Below are positions 50,001 through 59,797 of a stretch of DNA of 64,000 bases, piece by piece. The number at the start of each line of letters is the position of its first letter. Positions within the stretch are counted from its first letter, which is position 1. The position numbers and the translations under genes were made by a program. The stretch comes from Huiozyma naganishii CBS 8797 (Eukaryota > Ascomycota > Saccharomycetes > Saccharomycetales > Saccharomycetaceae). Below the pieces are notes generated by a model, which saw nothing but the letters and a program-made list of their open reading frames with translations, was not told the origin of the DNA and ran no database searches. The stretch is from contig NC_035924.1 of the NCBI RefSeq assembly GCF_000348985.1, forward strand, positions 682,001 to 746,000, written 5' to 3'.

Positions 50001-53000
50001 AGACCCAACTCCCAAGGACAGCCAGCGTGCTTGATGGAGGTCCATCTAGCAGCACCAGTCCCACCGTCATGGCCAGATATGGTAATGTAATCTGCTTTAG
50101 CCTTTGCTACGCCTGAGGCAATAATTCCTACACCAACCTCGGACACCAACTTCACGGAGACTTCGGCAACAGGATTGGCACACTTCAAGTCGTATATCAA
50201 CTGTTTCAGATCCTCAATAGAATAAATATCGTGATGTGGAGGCGGGGAAATTAAACCGACATTCGGGGTAGAGTGTCTGGTCTTGGCAATATCCTTAGAA
50301 ACTTTATGAGCAGGTAACTCACCACCTTCACCCGGTTTAGCGCCCTGGGCTACTTTAATCTGCAATTGGTCCGCATCAGATAAGTAGTAGGAGGTCACAC
50401 CAAATCTCCCAGAGGCAACTTGCTTGATCGAAGATCTCATGGTATCACCATTTGGCTGAACTATGGACCGTTCGGCGTCTTCTCCACCTTCACCGCAATT
50501 AGATTGAGCCCCGATACGATTCATAGCAATGGCTAAAGTAGTATGGGCCTCTTTGGAGATAGATCCGTATGACATGGCACCAGTTGTAAATCTTTTCGCA
50601 ATGACAGTCCACGGTTCGACCTCCTCTAATGGAATCTCTTGTGAATTTTCGTAATCTAATTCCAGTAAACCTCTTAATGTGCAGTCTCTGATGACTTCCA
50701 TTTCTTTCTTGATGTATTTCTCCCATGCATCATTGTTCTTGTTTTTGACAGAGTCTCTCAAATTTGCAATGGCAGACGGGTCATTAACATGTTTAAATCC
50801 GCCATGTCTCCAATGGTATTCACCATTACTCAAAACCTTGACTGAAGGAGGAGCAACGGCATTATCGGGCAATGGGAAACCGCGCTCATGCAAAGAGAAG
50901 GCATCCTGAGCCAAAATTTCGAAGGAGGCACCTTCGATTCTCGATGCAGTACCAGTGAAACATAGATCGACCACTTCTTTCGACAAGCCCAAAGCCTCAA
51001 ATATTTGAGCACCTTTGTAGGAGGCTAGCGTGGAAATACCCATCTTGGACATAACTTTCATGATGCCGTGGTCTACGGCATATATGTAGTTGGAAATTAT
51101 TTCATCATCACATAGTCTTGTTTCATTGTCATCCTTGGTGGTGTCTCGAAGCAGATTTTGCTTTTTCAAGGTTATTAACGTTTCCATGGCCAAGTATGGA
51201 TGGATTGCATCACACCCAAAGCCCAAAATCAAACAGAAATCGTGGATTTCTTTGGCTTCACTTGTCTCCAAAACAAGAGCAACTTTGGAACGGGTTTGTT
51301 CTCTTATCAAGTGATGGTGGATGGAAGACACCGCGATAAGAGACGAAATGGAGACTCTGTCTTTGGAGATCATTCTATCGGAAATTACAATAACGCGTTT
51401 GTGTTCGCTTTCAAGCAAACGGGATGCCTCGCGATTAATGCGGTCTATAGTATCCCGGTAACCAGATAATCCCTCCTTCTTGTCAAAGGTAATGTCTATT
51501 GAGCCCACTGCCCATGAAGAGTGAATTTTTTGCATATTTGTGATGGCCAAAAACTGCTCTTTATTCAGTATTGGTGTCTCCAATTTCAAACGTGCGCATT
51601 GTTTTGCAGAAACCTCTAACAGATTACCTTGTGGCCCGATAAAGCATTCGGTTGACATTACGTTGGCCTCCCGGATTGGGTCAATTGGTGGGTTTGTGAC
51701 TTGCGCAAACAGTTGTTTAAAATAATCATAAAGAAGGACCGGTTTTTCGTTCAAACAAGCCAATGGGGCGTCATTACCCATCGAACCCAACGCTTCACTG
51801 CCAGTCAGGGCCATTGGAGATAACAACAGACTGATTTGTTCAAAAGTAAAACCATTTGCCAATAACAGTTCGTTATTTAGCGTAGAACGATCTTGGCCAT
51901 TTGGAGAAGAGTCTAAAGCTAATTCTTTGATCAAAGACGGTAGAGTGATAGTCTCACTTTCTAACCATTTAGAAAAGTTTTCGCTTGTAGCAATCTCCTT
52001 CTTCAGACCATCTTGGTCGACGATAGAACAGGTTTCAGTGTCTACTAAAAATAAATCACCCGGGTTTACATTACCCTTGGTGATTACTGTGCTGTCATCT
52101 AGAGTCTGAACAACCCCAACTTCCGAGGCACAAATAATTTTCTCATCGTTGGTCACGTAATACCTACAAGGTCTCAACCCGTTTCTATCAACGCGTGCAC
52201 CAATGTACCTTCCGTCTGTGAAATTCAAAAGAGCAGGTCCATCCCAAGGTTCCATTAGACAAGCGGCCCAATCGTACCAGGCCTTCAACTGTGGGTCCAT
52301 ATCCTTTCGGTGAGCTTCTGGCACCATCATCATGACGGCTTCTGGCAAAGATCTCTCGAGTACCAATAGTTCGAGCATGTTGTCTACAGCGGCAGAGTCT
52401 GAACCCTTATCTGGGATAATTGGGAACAATTTATCCAAGCTTGCCAACTGACTCAATTTCTCGGAAGACATATTCCCCTCACGAGCCTTCATCCAATTTA
52501 TGTTCCCCCTTAGGGTGTTTATCTCACCATTGTGGGCCAGCCAACGTAGAGGTTGCGCCCTGTCCCAAGACGGGAAGGTGTTTGTGGAGAATCTGGAATG
52601 AACAAGACCCAAGTAAATTTTGAACTCTGGATCAGAAAGATCCCTCGCGTAGTATTGGAATACCTGTGTAGGTGTCAACTGACCTTTGTAAACTATTATT
52701 TTATCACTTAGCGAACAAATATAAACCTTCGCATTATCGTGATCATATATCTGTTCTGTTCTCTTCCTGAACACGTACAATCTATGCTTCAATGTGATTG
52801 ATGGCTGGTCCAGATTATCTGCTGCTACGATCAACGGCTGGATGACCACTTGTGGTTCAGATTCCCTGGTGGCAGAGTTCAAAATTGTGCTATCAACTGG
52901 AACTATTCTCCAATCAACAATAGTTAACCCAGTCTCAGACGCAATATCATTCCAAGTTTGCTCATTGAAGTAGAGAATGTTATGAAGAAAGATATTCCCT

Positions 53001-53263
53001 ATGGCGTATTCTCCCTGCTTCAAAGTCTCCTGTTTGAATTCTCTTTTAACGAACTCGTGTGGGATGCTTAACAGTATCCCGGCACCGTCACCGACACCTT
53101 GATGAGCAGCACCTCTATGGGCCATGTTGACAAGAATAGAACGGGCATCTTCCAAGATATCGTGTCTTGGATTTGATGCCTTCGTTGCAATGAAACCTAC
53201 ACCACAAGCATCATGTTCCAACTCAGGGTTGTACAAACCGATTTGCTTAGTGGGAAACCTCAT
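47036..53263 (-). CDS. GLT1: NADH-dependent glutamate synthase (GOGAT)
   Basis: This 2075-aa enzyme makes two glutamates from glutamine and 2-oxoglutarate with NADH. The class II glutaminase domain begins at Cys20 (HDACGVGF), so a 19-residue propeptide is cleaved, much shorter than the roughly 53 residues of S. cerevisiae Glt1 (2145 aa). The FMN/2-oxoglutarate domain follows (AMSYGSIS about 899; HDGGTGAARW; LRKCHLNTCAVGIATQ, iron-sulfur ligands). Then come the GXGXG glutamate-synthase alpha-C domain and a beta-type NADH domain. The latter has CMDCGTPFC (about 1605), CPAPCEGSCTLG, FAD loop GSGPAGLACAD (about 1714) and GGGDTGNDC (about 1857). The 3' third is distinctly more GC-rich than the 5' part. 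Confidence 0.97.
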   Translation of the reverse strand: MRFPTKQIGLYNPELEHDACGVGFIATKASNPRHDILEDARSILVNMAHRGAAHQGVGDGAGILLSIPHEFVKREFKQETLKQGEYAIGNIFLHNILYFNEQTWNDIASETGLTIVDWRIVPVDSTILNSATRESEPQVVIQPLIVAADNLDQPSITLKHRLYVFRKRTEQIYDHDNAKVYICSLSDKIIVYKGQLTPTQVFQYYARDLSDPEFKIYLGLVHSRFSTNTFPSWDRAQPLRWLAHNGEINTLRGNINWMKAREGNMSSEKLSQLASLDKLFPIIPDKGSDSAAVDNMLELLVLERSLPEAVMMMVPEAHRKDMDPQLKAWYDWAACLMEPWDGPALLNFTDGRYIGARVDRNGLRPCRYYVTNDEKIICASEVGVVQTLDDSTVITKGNVNPGDLFLVDTETCSIVDQDGLKKEIATSENFSKWLESETITLPSLIKELALDSSPNGQDRSTLNNELLLANGFTFEQISLLLSPMALTGSEALGSMGNDAPLACLNEKPVLLYDYFKQLFAQVTNPPIDPIREANVMSTECFIGPQGNLLEVSAKQCARLKLETPILNKEQFLAITNMQKIHSSWAVGSIDITFDKKEGLSGYRDTIDRINREASRLLESEHKRVIVISDRMISKDRVSISSLIAVSSIHHHLIREQTRSKVALVLETSEAKEIHDFCLILGFGCDAIHPYLAMETLITLKKQNLLRDTTKDDNETRLCDDEIISNYIYAVDHGIMKVMSKMGISTLASYKGAQIFEALGLSKEVVDLCFTGTASRIEGASFEILAQDAFSLHERGFPLPDNAVAPPSVKVLSNGEYHWRHGGFKHVNDPSAIANLRDSVKNKNNDAWEKYIKKEMEVIRDCTLRGLLELDYENSQEIPLEEVEPWTVIAKRFTTGAMSYGSISKEAHTTLAIAMNRIGAQSNCGEGGEDAERSIVQPNGDTMRSSIKQVASGRFGVTSYYLSDADQLQIKVAQGAKPGEGGELPAHKVSKDIAKTRHSTPNVGLISPPPHHDIYSIEDLKQLIYDLKCANPVAEVSVKLVSEVGVGIIASGVAKAKADYITISGHDGGTGAARWTSIKHAGCPWELGLAETQQTLVLNDLRKRVVLQTDGQLRTGFDIAVAILLGAESFTLATIPLIVMGCIMLRKCHLNTCAVGIATQDPYLRSKFDGQPEHVINFFYNLIEDLRKIMAKLGYRTIDEMVGRTEKLRKRRDLGSKTSLLNVDAILKPSYTIRKDVDIRCTTPKDIKREGRIDNILIERAEKSLSKGLSTVIDNIKLINTDLAVGPTLGYMVSKKFGEDGLPKDTIVVNFHGHAGQSFGAFLPSGITFNLKGDANDYVGKGLSGGILVIKPGQYSQLTSAENVIVGNTCFYGATSGKAFISGSAGERFAVRNSGAEICIEAVTGNNAFEYMTGGRAVVLTEMTSVNAFSGATGGIIYCYVQNKGSFEVSINKDTIELEAELDHEDAQYVEQMIQEHLEKTGSPRAQELLSDLASHIGNFVKVIPTDYKKALLSVKLESRQQTSSIANGGKSKKAISNGSTLSEPKLQDIEDYIVQGKTPRKKVPNFVKFKHKLPQITTPASERLGDWLEFQNGLSTKDIKTQALRCMDCGTPFCQSDLEYGCPVSNQIPQFNNFVAGGEWKLALETLLRTNNFPEFTGRVCPAPCEGSCTLGISEDPVGIKSIERQIIETGYKNGWMQPQRPLKRTSRKVAIIGSGPAGLACADQLNKIGHNVTVYERADRCGGLLMYGIPNMKLDKTIVERRLNLMADEGIEFVTNVEVGKDVTLESLKVEYDAVVFAIGSTIPRDLAIKGRAYKNIEFAMSLLELNTRGLLSSDKLLSQVRSRIAGKKVIVIGGGDTGNDCLGTCVRHGAKSVLNFELMPAAAARRQKSTNPWPQWPAIMRVDYGHEEVRERYGNDPRAYCILSKEFLGDSAGKVTGIRTVKVEWTRVGGRWVMSELPDTEEVYEADLVLLSMGFTGPSLVSVAESKIAVTERGNIQTDAAEPYKYSDGGDHPLENVFVAGDCRRGQSLIVWAIQEGRKCAKSVDEFLDGVSYLPGDGGLLDRRRGVSEKIAA

Positions 53264-54861
53264 TTGGTGGCAGTTGAATCCGAAATCTTACTTGTGATGC
53301 CTTTTTTTCTGTATATATAAAATGCGCGAGAACGCTTCGAAGATCAAGTTCGCACAGATAACGAACTGAAAAAAATACAACAGTAATAAACAACAGTACC
53401 GCAATGACTTGCAGGTAGCTATCTTAAAACTGTGGGTGTTGTGTAAGGGCGATATTTCCCTCTTTTATCGTTCTCTCCTGTTAGAATACAATACAGTAGA
53501 TGTACTATAATTTAGTGCTCGATGCTCTGATGTGTAGAAATCCTGCGGGCACTAAAAAAGAATGTAAAAGAAAATGGTAACGGCAAAATGAATAAACGGG
53601 GTGTGGATTTAGTAATCCAAAACGATTACTAAATCACCAGGAGAAAAGATTTTTGCATCCGTTTAAAATTAAGAACGTCATATATATATACGTCCGTGTA
53701 TATTCATGTAGTAATTTCCTCCAACGACGAACGGCAGAAGCGGTCCATCTCGAATATTGAAGAAAGGAACGTACAGGAGGAATGACAGAGCAAAAATGAA
53801 AGATGTATTTTACGACTGAAGGGATGGGGGGCATTAACTAACCTTTCTGCACCGTGGAAATAAGGTGGTTTTTCCCGGAACTCAGAACGTCCTGCCACTG
53901 AACATCGTCCAAGAGAAAATTGAACAACGCTGCCGTTGTTTCCCAGCAGCCTCCTAGAACAATAGAAACGAACGCTGATGGTAGTCACAGTATCACACGC
54001 CAATCGAAGTCACGTAAACCCAGCCAATAATATGGGAGTACGCCCGTCACGTGAAAGATAACGCGCCCGGGATATGATTGGACCCCCGCCCCTTCTGGCA
54101 ACTGGACCACAGCTGCCCCAGCGAACCGCTCGCCTATAGCCGGTTCAGGGCAATTGCTACACTCGAGTGCCGTCCCCATGTAGAAACCAAGTAATAGAAG
54201 AAATTGCACAGCTAAGCAAGAAGAAGGGTTTTCCCATACACACAACAGACACTGCCTGTAACGAACAACAACGTAATGTTTGTCGCCTCATCGGGCCGAT
54301 GTTCTTGGCTACGAGGAACAACCCTCCCCTTCTCTGAATGCACTTCGTCTTCTGCACAGAAACTGCAGGGGAACGTCAAAAGAACAACTGTTTTTCCCTC
54401 TCCGTCGCCGGTCCTCGAAGAAGAAGAAAAAAATAGCCTTGTCATTTTTCCGCAGGGAAAAAGAACAACGACTCATAAAATAGAATATTCCGGCCTCTAA
54501 GGGGAACATTCCGTCTTCTACAGAGGTAACCCCGAAGAGTCATTGATTCAATGGTATATTTGGGTAACTCTCCAATTGCCAAAAACCATTGAACAGACAG
54601 TGGCTATAACTGAGGGGCAAAGCCTGTTTGTAACCGCGGTTTCGTAGCATCTGTCTCGAATCGGAGCTTGATCTAACCAGCTTATACAGTACTTTAAAAC
54701 CCAAAGACAGTCGTAAGAGGGCTACAGATACTTACAACAGCCTGAGATTGTTATTTTTACGTGTTTTTTTACATAGTTAAAAAAAGTATCAAGTTACAGC
54801 CCTATCCTCCCCATGAATATCAAAATATTAACCCTAATATAAAATATAGCAACCACACCGG
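53264..54861. other. 1.6-kb GLT1 promoter / UGX2-like 3' region; UGA3 missing
   Basis: In S. cerevisiae the activator gene UGA3 sits here; no zinc-cluster or other coding remnant is visible. Next to GLT1 there is a TATA-like tatatataaa (about 53313-53321). A perfect 12-bp inverted repeat with 6-bp loop lies at 53606-53635. A looser pair TTTAGTGC/GCACTAAA lies near 53511-53559. A GC-rich patch (54045-54140) and a TCACGTG near 54047 occur in the middle. No tRNA or snoRNA signature was found. Confidence 0.5.
53606..53635. repeat. perfect 12-bp inverted repeat upstream of GLT1
   Basis: GATTTAGTAATC (53606-53617) and GATTACTAAATC (53624-53635) are exact reverse complements around a 6-bp loop CAAAAC. 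It lies about 345 bp upstream of the GLT1 ATG. It may be a dimeric factor site or an RNA hairpin. Confidence 0.8.
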
Positions 54862-55377
54862 TTACGAAGACGTTTGATTTATTAGCCACTTTAAGTGAAT
54901 GTTTTCCGGAGTATCCGGTTCATTCTCCAAATCAATCGTTTCCCACGTAGTCTTGTGATGAACACCATTTCTAGAGTCTGCTACCAGACTTACACAGTTA
55001 TCTGACGTGCGTCTTGAACGTCTCCCCCAATACAGGTGACTCTGTGTGAACTTGTTAGAACTCATATCTATCAACTTATCTATTGAATCCTCATGACCGT
55101 CGTATTCCACTTTGAAACTTTGCTGGTACTGTGATGCAAACAAATCCTGGTTCCAAGAAAACCCTTGAGATTGCGATGTGCTTATACAGAAGCAGTAGTG
55201 ACACGGAGGCGTGCCCATGTACTGTCTATCGTTGATACCATCCCCATTAAAGCTCCCACGACGTATGTTACCACCACCGTCACAGTGACTGCACTCTTGT
55301 AATGAAGAATATACTATCGGGGTTTCGCTCCCCAGCATGGTTTCCGATAAGTAACTTCTGCTTGTTGCCTGATCCAT
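54862..55377 (-). CDS. UGX2: UGX2-like protein of unknown function
   Basis: This is a 171-aa hydrophilic protein with several Cys in CSHCDGGG and PPCHYCFC, which look like zinc-type CxxC pairs. The C-terminal half contains YDGHEDSIDKLIDM and ends HLKWLINQTSS. The name is proposed from position and orientation next to GLT1, as for S. cerevisiae UGX2 (YDL169C, 223 aa, stress-induced, unknown function). I cannot confirm it from sequence. The open frame reaches 55425 only through a TTG, so the ATG at 55377 is taken as start. It flanks an inversion breakpoint. Confidence 0.5.
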   Translation of the reverse strand: MDQATSRSYLSETMLGSETPIVYSSLQECSHCDGGGNIRRGSFNGDGINDRQYMGTPPCHYCFCISTSQSQGFSWNQDLFASQYQQSFKVEYDGHEDSIDKLIDMSSNKFTQSHLYWGRRSRRTSDNCVSLVADSRNGVHHKTTWETIDLENEPDTPENIHLKWLINQTSS

Positions 55378-55967
55378 TTTTCGAAGTGTAAATGTGTGTA
55401 TGTGTATCTCGAACCAAACTTTCAAGTTAACGGGTTAGGATTATCTTTCGACCTGTTTCACCAAGGTTTTATGACTCAGGCACAACTAATGTCTTTTTAA
55501 CCTTTCCATTTCCCTTTTTATTTTTATTTTCATCCCCTCTCCATTATCCGTTCTAACTATAGCGCATATGATAAGGATCGGCGATGGCTATCCGGGAACA
55601 ACGGGTCTACGAGGATGCATCCGACAGTGACTCAGATCCAAATATATGTGGTTTATTGACGTTGTTCAACGAATTCCCCCCATCTTCGGCAGTTTGTCCC
55701 CTTCCCTACAAACACAGTCCTCAGACCAAAGTACAATCTTCGAATATGATACAGCCGCATGCATCGCGTTGCGAAGGTGTACATTTTTATTTTTTTTTCG
55801 ATTTTGGGAAAGCACTTTACGTGTTTTGTTAAGTTGGTGATCGGTTTTCGGTTCCACATTGGCCCTTGATTGTCAGACAACTGGTTCCCTGTTGACAAAT
55901 CTAGGCATATAACACCAACAGGACTAACTGTTGACTGTCTCTTTTTCTACAAAGTCGATTGGGTTTT
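55378..55967. promoter_or_regulatory. divergent UGX2-like/CDC9 region at inversion breakpoint
   Basis: This is a 590-bp spacer. An ATG-started 82-codon frame (55584-55832 plus, beginning MAIREQRVYEDASDSDSD) lies upstream of CDC9 and is unrecognised. It could be a gene remnant at the breakpoint, an upstream frame in a long leader, or chance. I found no ACGCGT (MCB) for CDC9 in this interval. Confidence 0.45.
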
Positions 55968-58151
55968 ATGTGGAAGAGTGTGTGCAAACCCCTTTTAACT
56001 AATAGACTGACTACAATACATCCCAAAATGAAGAGGCAGATGACCTTGAATAACTTCTTCACATCCGTGAAGAAGAGCGATACAAATACTCCAGCATCGA
56101 CAACACCAAAGAAAATGGAGAAGGACGAGTCGCCGCAAATTCCTGCCACAAAGACCGCAGAGGAGAAACACGAGAATATGGATGTGGATACGGATCCAGT
56201 TATCTCCTCCTCAGAAGTCTCTGCGAAGAGAAACTCGCCCCTGACTTCCCCATCACCAACCCCAGTAGTCAGCAAGAAGATCAAAATACAGGACGAAAAC
56301 AACGACACGAAAGAGTTTTACTCTACTGTCCCCTACGCGGATCTGTGTAATCTGTTCCAAGAAATCGAAGGGATCTCTTCAAGACTAGCAATCATCAAAT
56401 TGTGCTCTAGTTTCCTGATCTCTGTTATGAAACTAGACCCGCGGAATTTGATCCCAATGACGTACCTATTCATTAACAAGCTAGGTCCAGATTATATGCC
56501 AGGGTTAGAGCTTGGGTTGGGTGAAAACTTGCTGATCAAGACAATCGCGGAATCGTGTGGACGGTCTTTACAGCAGATAAAAACAAAATATCACGAGATT
56601 GGAGACTTGGGCCAGATTGCATTGGAGGCGAGAAAAGTTCAACCCACTATGTTCAAACCGAAACCGTTGACCGTTGGAGAGGTGTTCCAAAATCTAAAGA
56701 GCATCGCCTCAAGTCAGGGGAAAGACTCTCAAACCAAAAAGATAAAACTTATTAAGAGGATGCTTACTTCATGTCAAGGTGTCGAAGCAAAGTTTCTCAT
56801 AAGATCGTTGGAATCAAAATTAAGGATCGGGCTTGCAGAGAAAACTGTTTTGATTTCACTCTCGAAAGCATTGTTAGTTTATGAATATGGTGAATCCGAT
56901 AAAGATATAGATATGGAGACTGTTGAAAATGCTGAGCAAAAAATCAGAGATGCATTCTGTCAGGTACCGAATTACGAAGTCGTCATCGATTCATGCCTTA
57001 AGCACGGTATCATGAACCTGGACCAACATTGTAGTCTAAGACCTGCCATTCCTTTGAAACCGATGTTGGCAAAACCAACTAAATCTATCAGTGAGATTTT
57101 TGACAGGTTCCAAGACCAGAAATTTACCTGTGAATACAAATATGACGGTGAAAGAGCTCAAGTACATCTTTTGGAGGATGGAACTATGAGGATATACTCG
57201 CGTAACGGTGAGAATATGACTGAGCGGTACCCTGAAATCCACATACGTGACTTTGTGACGGATCTGTCACATACGAAGTCTTTGATTCTGGATTGTGAAG
57301 CAGTCGCCTGGGATAAGGAACAAAATAAGATCTTACCGTTTCAAGTGCTGAGCACAAGAAAGAGGAAAGACGTTGATATCAACGAGATTAAAGTTCGTGT
57401 CTGTCTCTTTGCATTTGATATCCTGCTACATAACGATGAAAAACTGATAAATAAGTCGTTACAGGAAAGACGCGATATCCTTCACAGCATCACAAAAGAG
57501 GTAACCGGTGAGTTTCAGTTTGCAACCGAGATGACAACCACAAATTTAGAGGAGCTGCAGAGCTTTTTGGATCAATCAGTGAAAAACTCTTGTGAGGGAT
57601 TGATGGTCAAGATGTTGGAAGGAGAGGAATCCCACTACGAACCAAGCAAACGGTCCCGTAACTGGTTGAAATTGAAGAAAGATTATCTCGCTGGTGTTGG
57701 AGACTCTTTAGATCTTTGCGTATTGGGGGCATATTTTGGTCGCGGTAAACGTACCGGTAACTACGGTGGGTTCTTACTTGGATGTTACAACCAGGATACT
57801 GGCGAATTTGAAACTGCGTGTAAAATTGGGACTGGATTTTCAGACGAAGTGCTTCAACAATTACACGAAAGATTGAAGAGTACGGTCATCGATTTGCCTA
57901 AGGCAACGTATGTTTTCGATCCCAGTGCCGAGCCAGATGTCTGGTTTGAGCCAACATTATTGTTTGAAGTTTTAACCGCCGACTTGTCGTTATCTCCAGT
58001 TTACAAAGCTGGTAGTTCTACTTATGATAAGGGCGTCTCATTGAGATTTCCTCGTTTCCTGAGATTAAGAGAAGATAAGGGCGTTGAAGATGCAACGTCT
58101 TCGGAACAAATTGTGGAAATGTACGAGAATCAGGCAAATTTGCAACAATAA
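55968..58151 (+). CDS. CDC9: DNA ligase I (nuclear and mitochondrial)
   Basis: This 727-aa ATP-dependent ligase joins Okazaki fragments and repair nicks (S. cerevisiae 755 aa). Two in-frame starts are visible. ATG at 55968 adds a basic N-terminus (MWKSVCKPLLTNRLTTIHPK) suited to mitochondrial import. ATG at 56028 starts MKRQMTLNNFF, which contains a PCNA-binding PIP box (Q24-x-x-L-x-x-F30-F31). S. cerevisiae Cdc9 uses the same dual-start scheme. The catalytic core has the adenylated lysine in KYDGERAQVH (Lys391). It also has YSRNGENMTERYPEI, DCEAVAWD, EGLMVKMLEG and the OB-fold motif RNWLKLKKDYL. The frame extends three codons further to a TTG. Confidence 0.97.
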   Translation: MWKSVCKPLLTNRLTTIHPKMKRQMTLNNFFTSVKKSDTNTPASTTPKKMEKDESPQIPATKTAEEKHENMDVDTDPVISSSEVSAKRNSPLTSPSPTPVVSKKIKIQDENNDTKEFYSTVPYADLCNLFQEIEGISSRLAIIKLCSSFLISVMKLDPRNLIPMTYLFINKLGPDYMPGLELGLGENLLIKTIAESCGRSLQQIKTKYHEIGDLGQIALEARKVQPTMFKPKPLTVGEVFQNLKSIASSQGKDSQTKKIKLIKRMLTSCQGVEAKFLIRSLESKLRIGLAEKTVLISLSKALLVYEYGESDKDIDMETVENAEQKIRDAFCQVPNYEVVIDSCLKHGIMNLDQHCSLRPAIPLKPMLAKPTKSISEIFDRFQDQKFTCEYKYDGERAQVHLLEDGTMRIYSRNGENMTERYPEIHIRDFVTDLSHTKSLILDCEAVAWDKEQNKILPFQVLSTRKRKDVDINEIKVRVCLFAFDILLHNDEKLINKSLQERRDILHSITKEVTGEFQFATEMTTTNLEELQSFLDQSVKNSCEGLMVKMLEGEESHYEPSKRSRNWLKLKKDYLAGVGDSLDLCVLGAYFGRGKRTGNYGGFLLGCYNQDTGEFETACKIGTGFSDEVLQQLHERLKSTVIDLPKATYVFDPSAEPDVWFEPTLLFEVLTADLSLSPVYKAGSSTYDKGVSLRFPRFLRLREDKGVEDATSSEQIVEMYENQANLQQ

Positions 58152-58425
58152 TTAGGCTACTCCGAAGAGTGCAGACCGGTCCTCTATTTTATTTTTTGTT
58201 TTCAGAAATTTGAGATTTCAATTCATGCTTGAAATCTTGAAGAGAGAAGAAGGAGCCCAAAACACTATAATTTAAGGCCTTTCTATTTCAATTATCAGAC
58301 CATTTATACTAATATAGGTTCTGTGTATTATATCAAACATTAGACTATAGCATTGGATTGTAGCACTAGACATTTCCCTTTTTTTCTCCGTGAGTGGAAA
58401 GAAGAGCATTCGTATTTATTTTGGG

Positions 58426-59700
58426 ATGCTTCTTTCAAGAGTACTTACTCTCGGGAAACATGCACCGTATGAAAGCTTCCATACGGAGATAGTACGGTAC
58501 ACATTCCACAGAACCATAATGGGATATGTTCGAAACGCATTTGGTTTAGAACCGCGAGACTCTCCGGACACACCTCAAATATCAAACCGATTCCATCCTT
58601 GGGAAGAGTCGCCATGTGCTGATTTACGTGATAGAGCAGCACGAATCAAAACTCTGGCACGATGTCCAGTAACTGGAAAGAATATCAATTATACCTGTCC
58701 TATTTCAGGAATCCCCACACATCACTCAAGGAAGGCATGGGAGGATGACACAGACTATCACAAAAATAAAACATATGAGAAGTTAAAAAAGGTCAACATA
58801 TACGAACACGACTTGCGAAGCGGCCGATCGTTTCCAGAGTTTGACTTTCCAGCAGAACAGGGACGGGATCGCGCCGTCAATCTCCAAAATTGGGATTTGT
58901 TCCTATATACCAGGCAGTTCTATTCAATGGACACAGAATTCCATTTGGCCACAGTGACGAAAATGTTAAGCTATCCAATTACCATAGCCTCTGTTCTCCA
59001 CGAATTTTCACCCTATAAACTACAACCTCGTGGACCCGTTACACTAGAGGGTCTAAAGTCGATTGCTGCATTGAGGTACACTTTGTATCCAAAATTAGGA
59101 AAAACTTCCTTGAGTAATAACTCTCCAATGAGGATATTCATAGTGGGAACCCGTGCTGAGAGTCAACTACCAGGACATGTCTGGAAACAATTACAGTATT
59201 TATTTTCGGAGCGAATTTTTGAGATCCATTTCATTGGACCTGAATGCCAATTGAAGGAGCCAAAGAATACTTCAACACCATTGATCAAAAAAGTGGATGA
59301 TACGCTGTCCCTGATATACCATCCACAATACTTTCACGAACTTCACAAGTCTGGGGATCTGTTCCCATACAATCCTTACAAAGACGTATTTTTTATCTTC
59401 CATCCAGGCTTTGCATACCCCGATACCCGAAAGCTGTGGTTGGACGAAACCATTCCAAATCTTTTGGAGACCAAATGTGCAATATTCCATACTGGATTTA
59501 ACGAGGGTGACATAACGAACGATGTCACTCTGATAGATAAGTGCTACCGCAATGAGATAGATGTCTTGATGAAACCAATAAAAAATGTATTTGGTAGCGT
59601 TAAATGGGAACTGAACGACATAAACCCCCAAGAGGTATACCAATTCAACATGTATATAGCAGGTTTCAGAGGCAAAAGATACCACCCGATAAAGATTTGA
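58426..59700 (+). CDS. MSS51: Mss51, COX1 mRNA translational activator
   Basis: This 424-aa mitochondrial protein (S. cerevisiae 436 aa) is required for translation of COX1 mRNA and coordinates Cox1 synthesis with cytochrome oxidase assembly. Two heme-responsive Cys-Pro motifs are visible in CPVTGKNINYTCPISG (Cys80, Cys91). SGIPTHHSRKAWE, YSMDTEFHLATVTKMLSYP, HVWKQLQYLF and the C-terminal NPQEVYQFNMYIAGFRGKRYH follow as in the family. The frame opens with a GTG; the first ATG is at 58426. In S. cerevisiae MSS51 is on chromosome XII near ENT2, the duplicate of the CDC9-ENT1 region, so its place beside CDC9 reflects the unduplicated order. Confidence 0.95.
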   Translation: MLLSRVLTLGKHAPYESFHTEIVRYTFHRTIMGYVRNAFGLEPRDSPDTPQISNRFHPWEESPCADLRDRAARIKTLARCPVTGKNINYTCPISGIPTHHSRKAWEDDTDYHKNKTYEKLKKVNIYEHDLRSGRSFPEFDFPAEQGRDRAVNLQNWDLFLYTRQFYSMDTEFHLATVTKMLSYPITIASVLHEFSPYKLQPRGPVTLEGLKSIAALRYTLYPKLGKTSLSNNSPMRIFIVGTRAESQLPGHVWKQLQYLFSERIFEIHFIGPECQLKEPKNTSTPLIKKVDDTLSLIYHPQYFHELHKSGDLFPYNPYKDVFFIFHPGFAYPDTRKLWLDETIPNLLETKCAIFHTGFNEGDITNDVTLIDKCYRNEIDVLMKPIKNVFGSVKWELNDINPQEVYQFNMYIAGFRGKRYHPIKI

Positions 59701-59797
59701 TCCTCGTTATCTTCTCCAATCATGTACATAGTCATGTAGTTAAATTAAATTTCTAATGTTCTAACGATACACTGAAGATATTCTTTTATGAGTTGTT

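Noticed and set aside
28876..58311. Shared 15-mer TATCAGACCATTTAT upstream of IES5 and MSS51
   Set aside because: One or a few exact 15-mers are expected by chance in a 64-kb window; flanks do not match.
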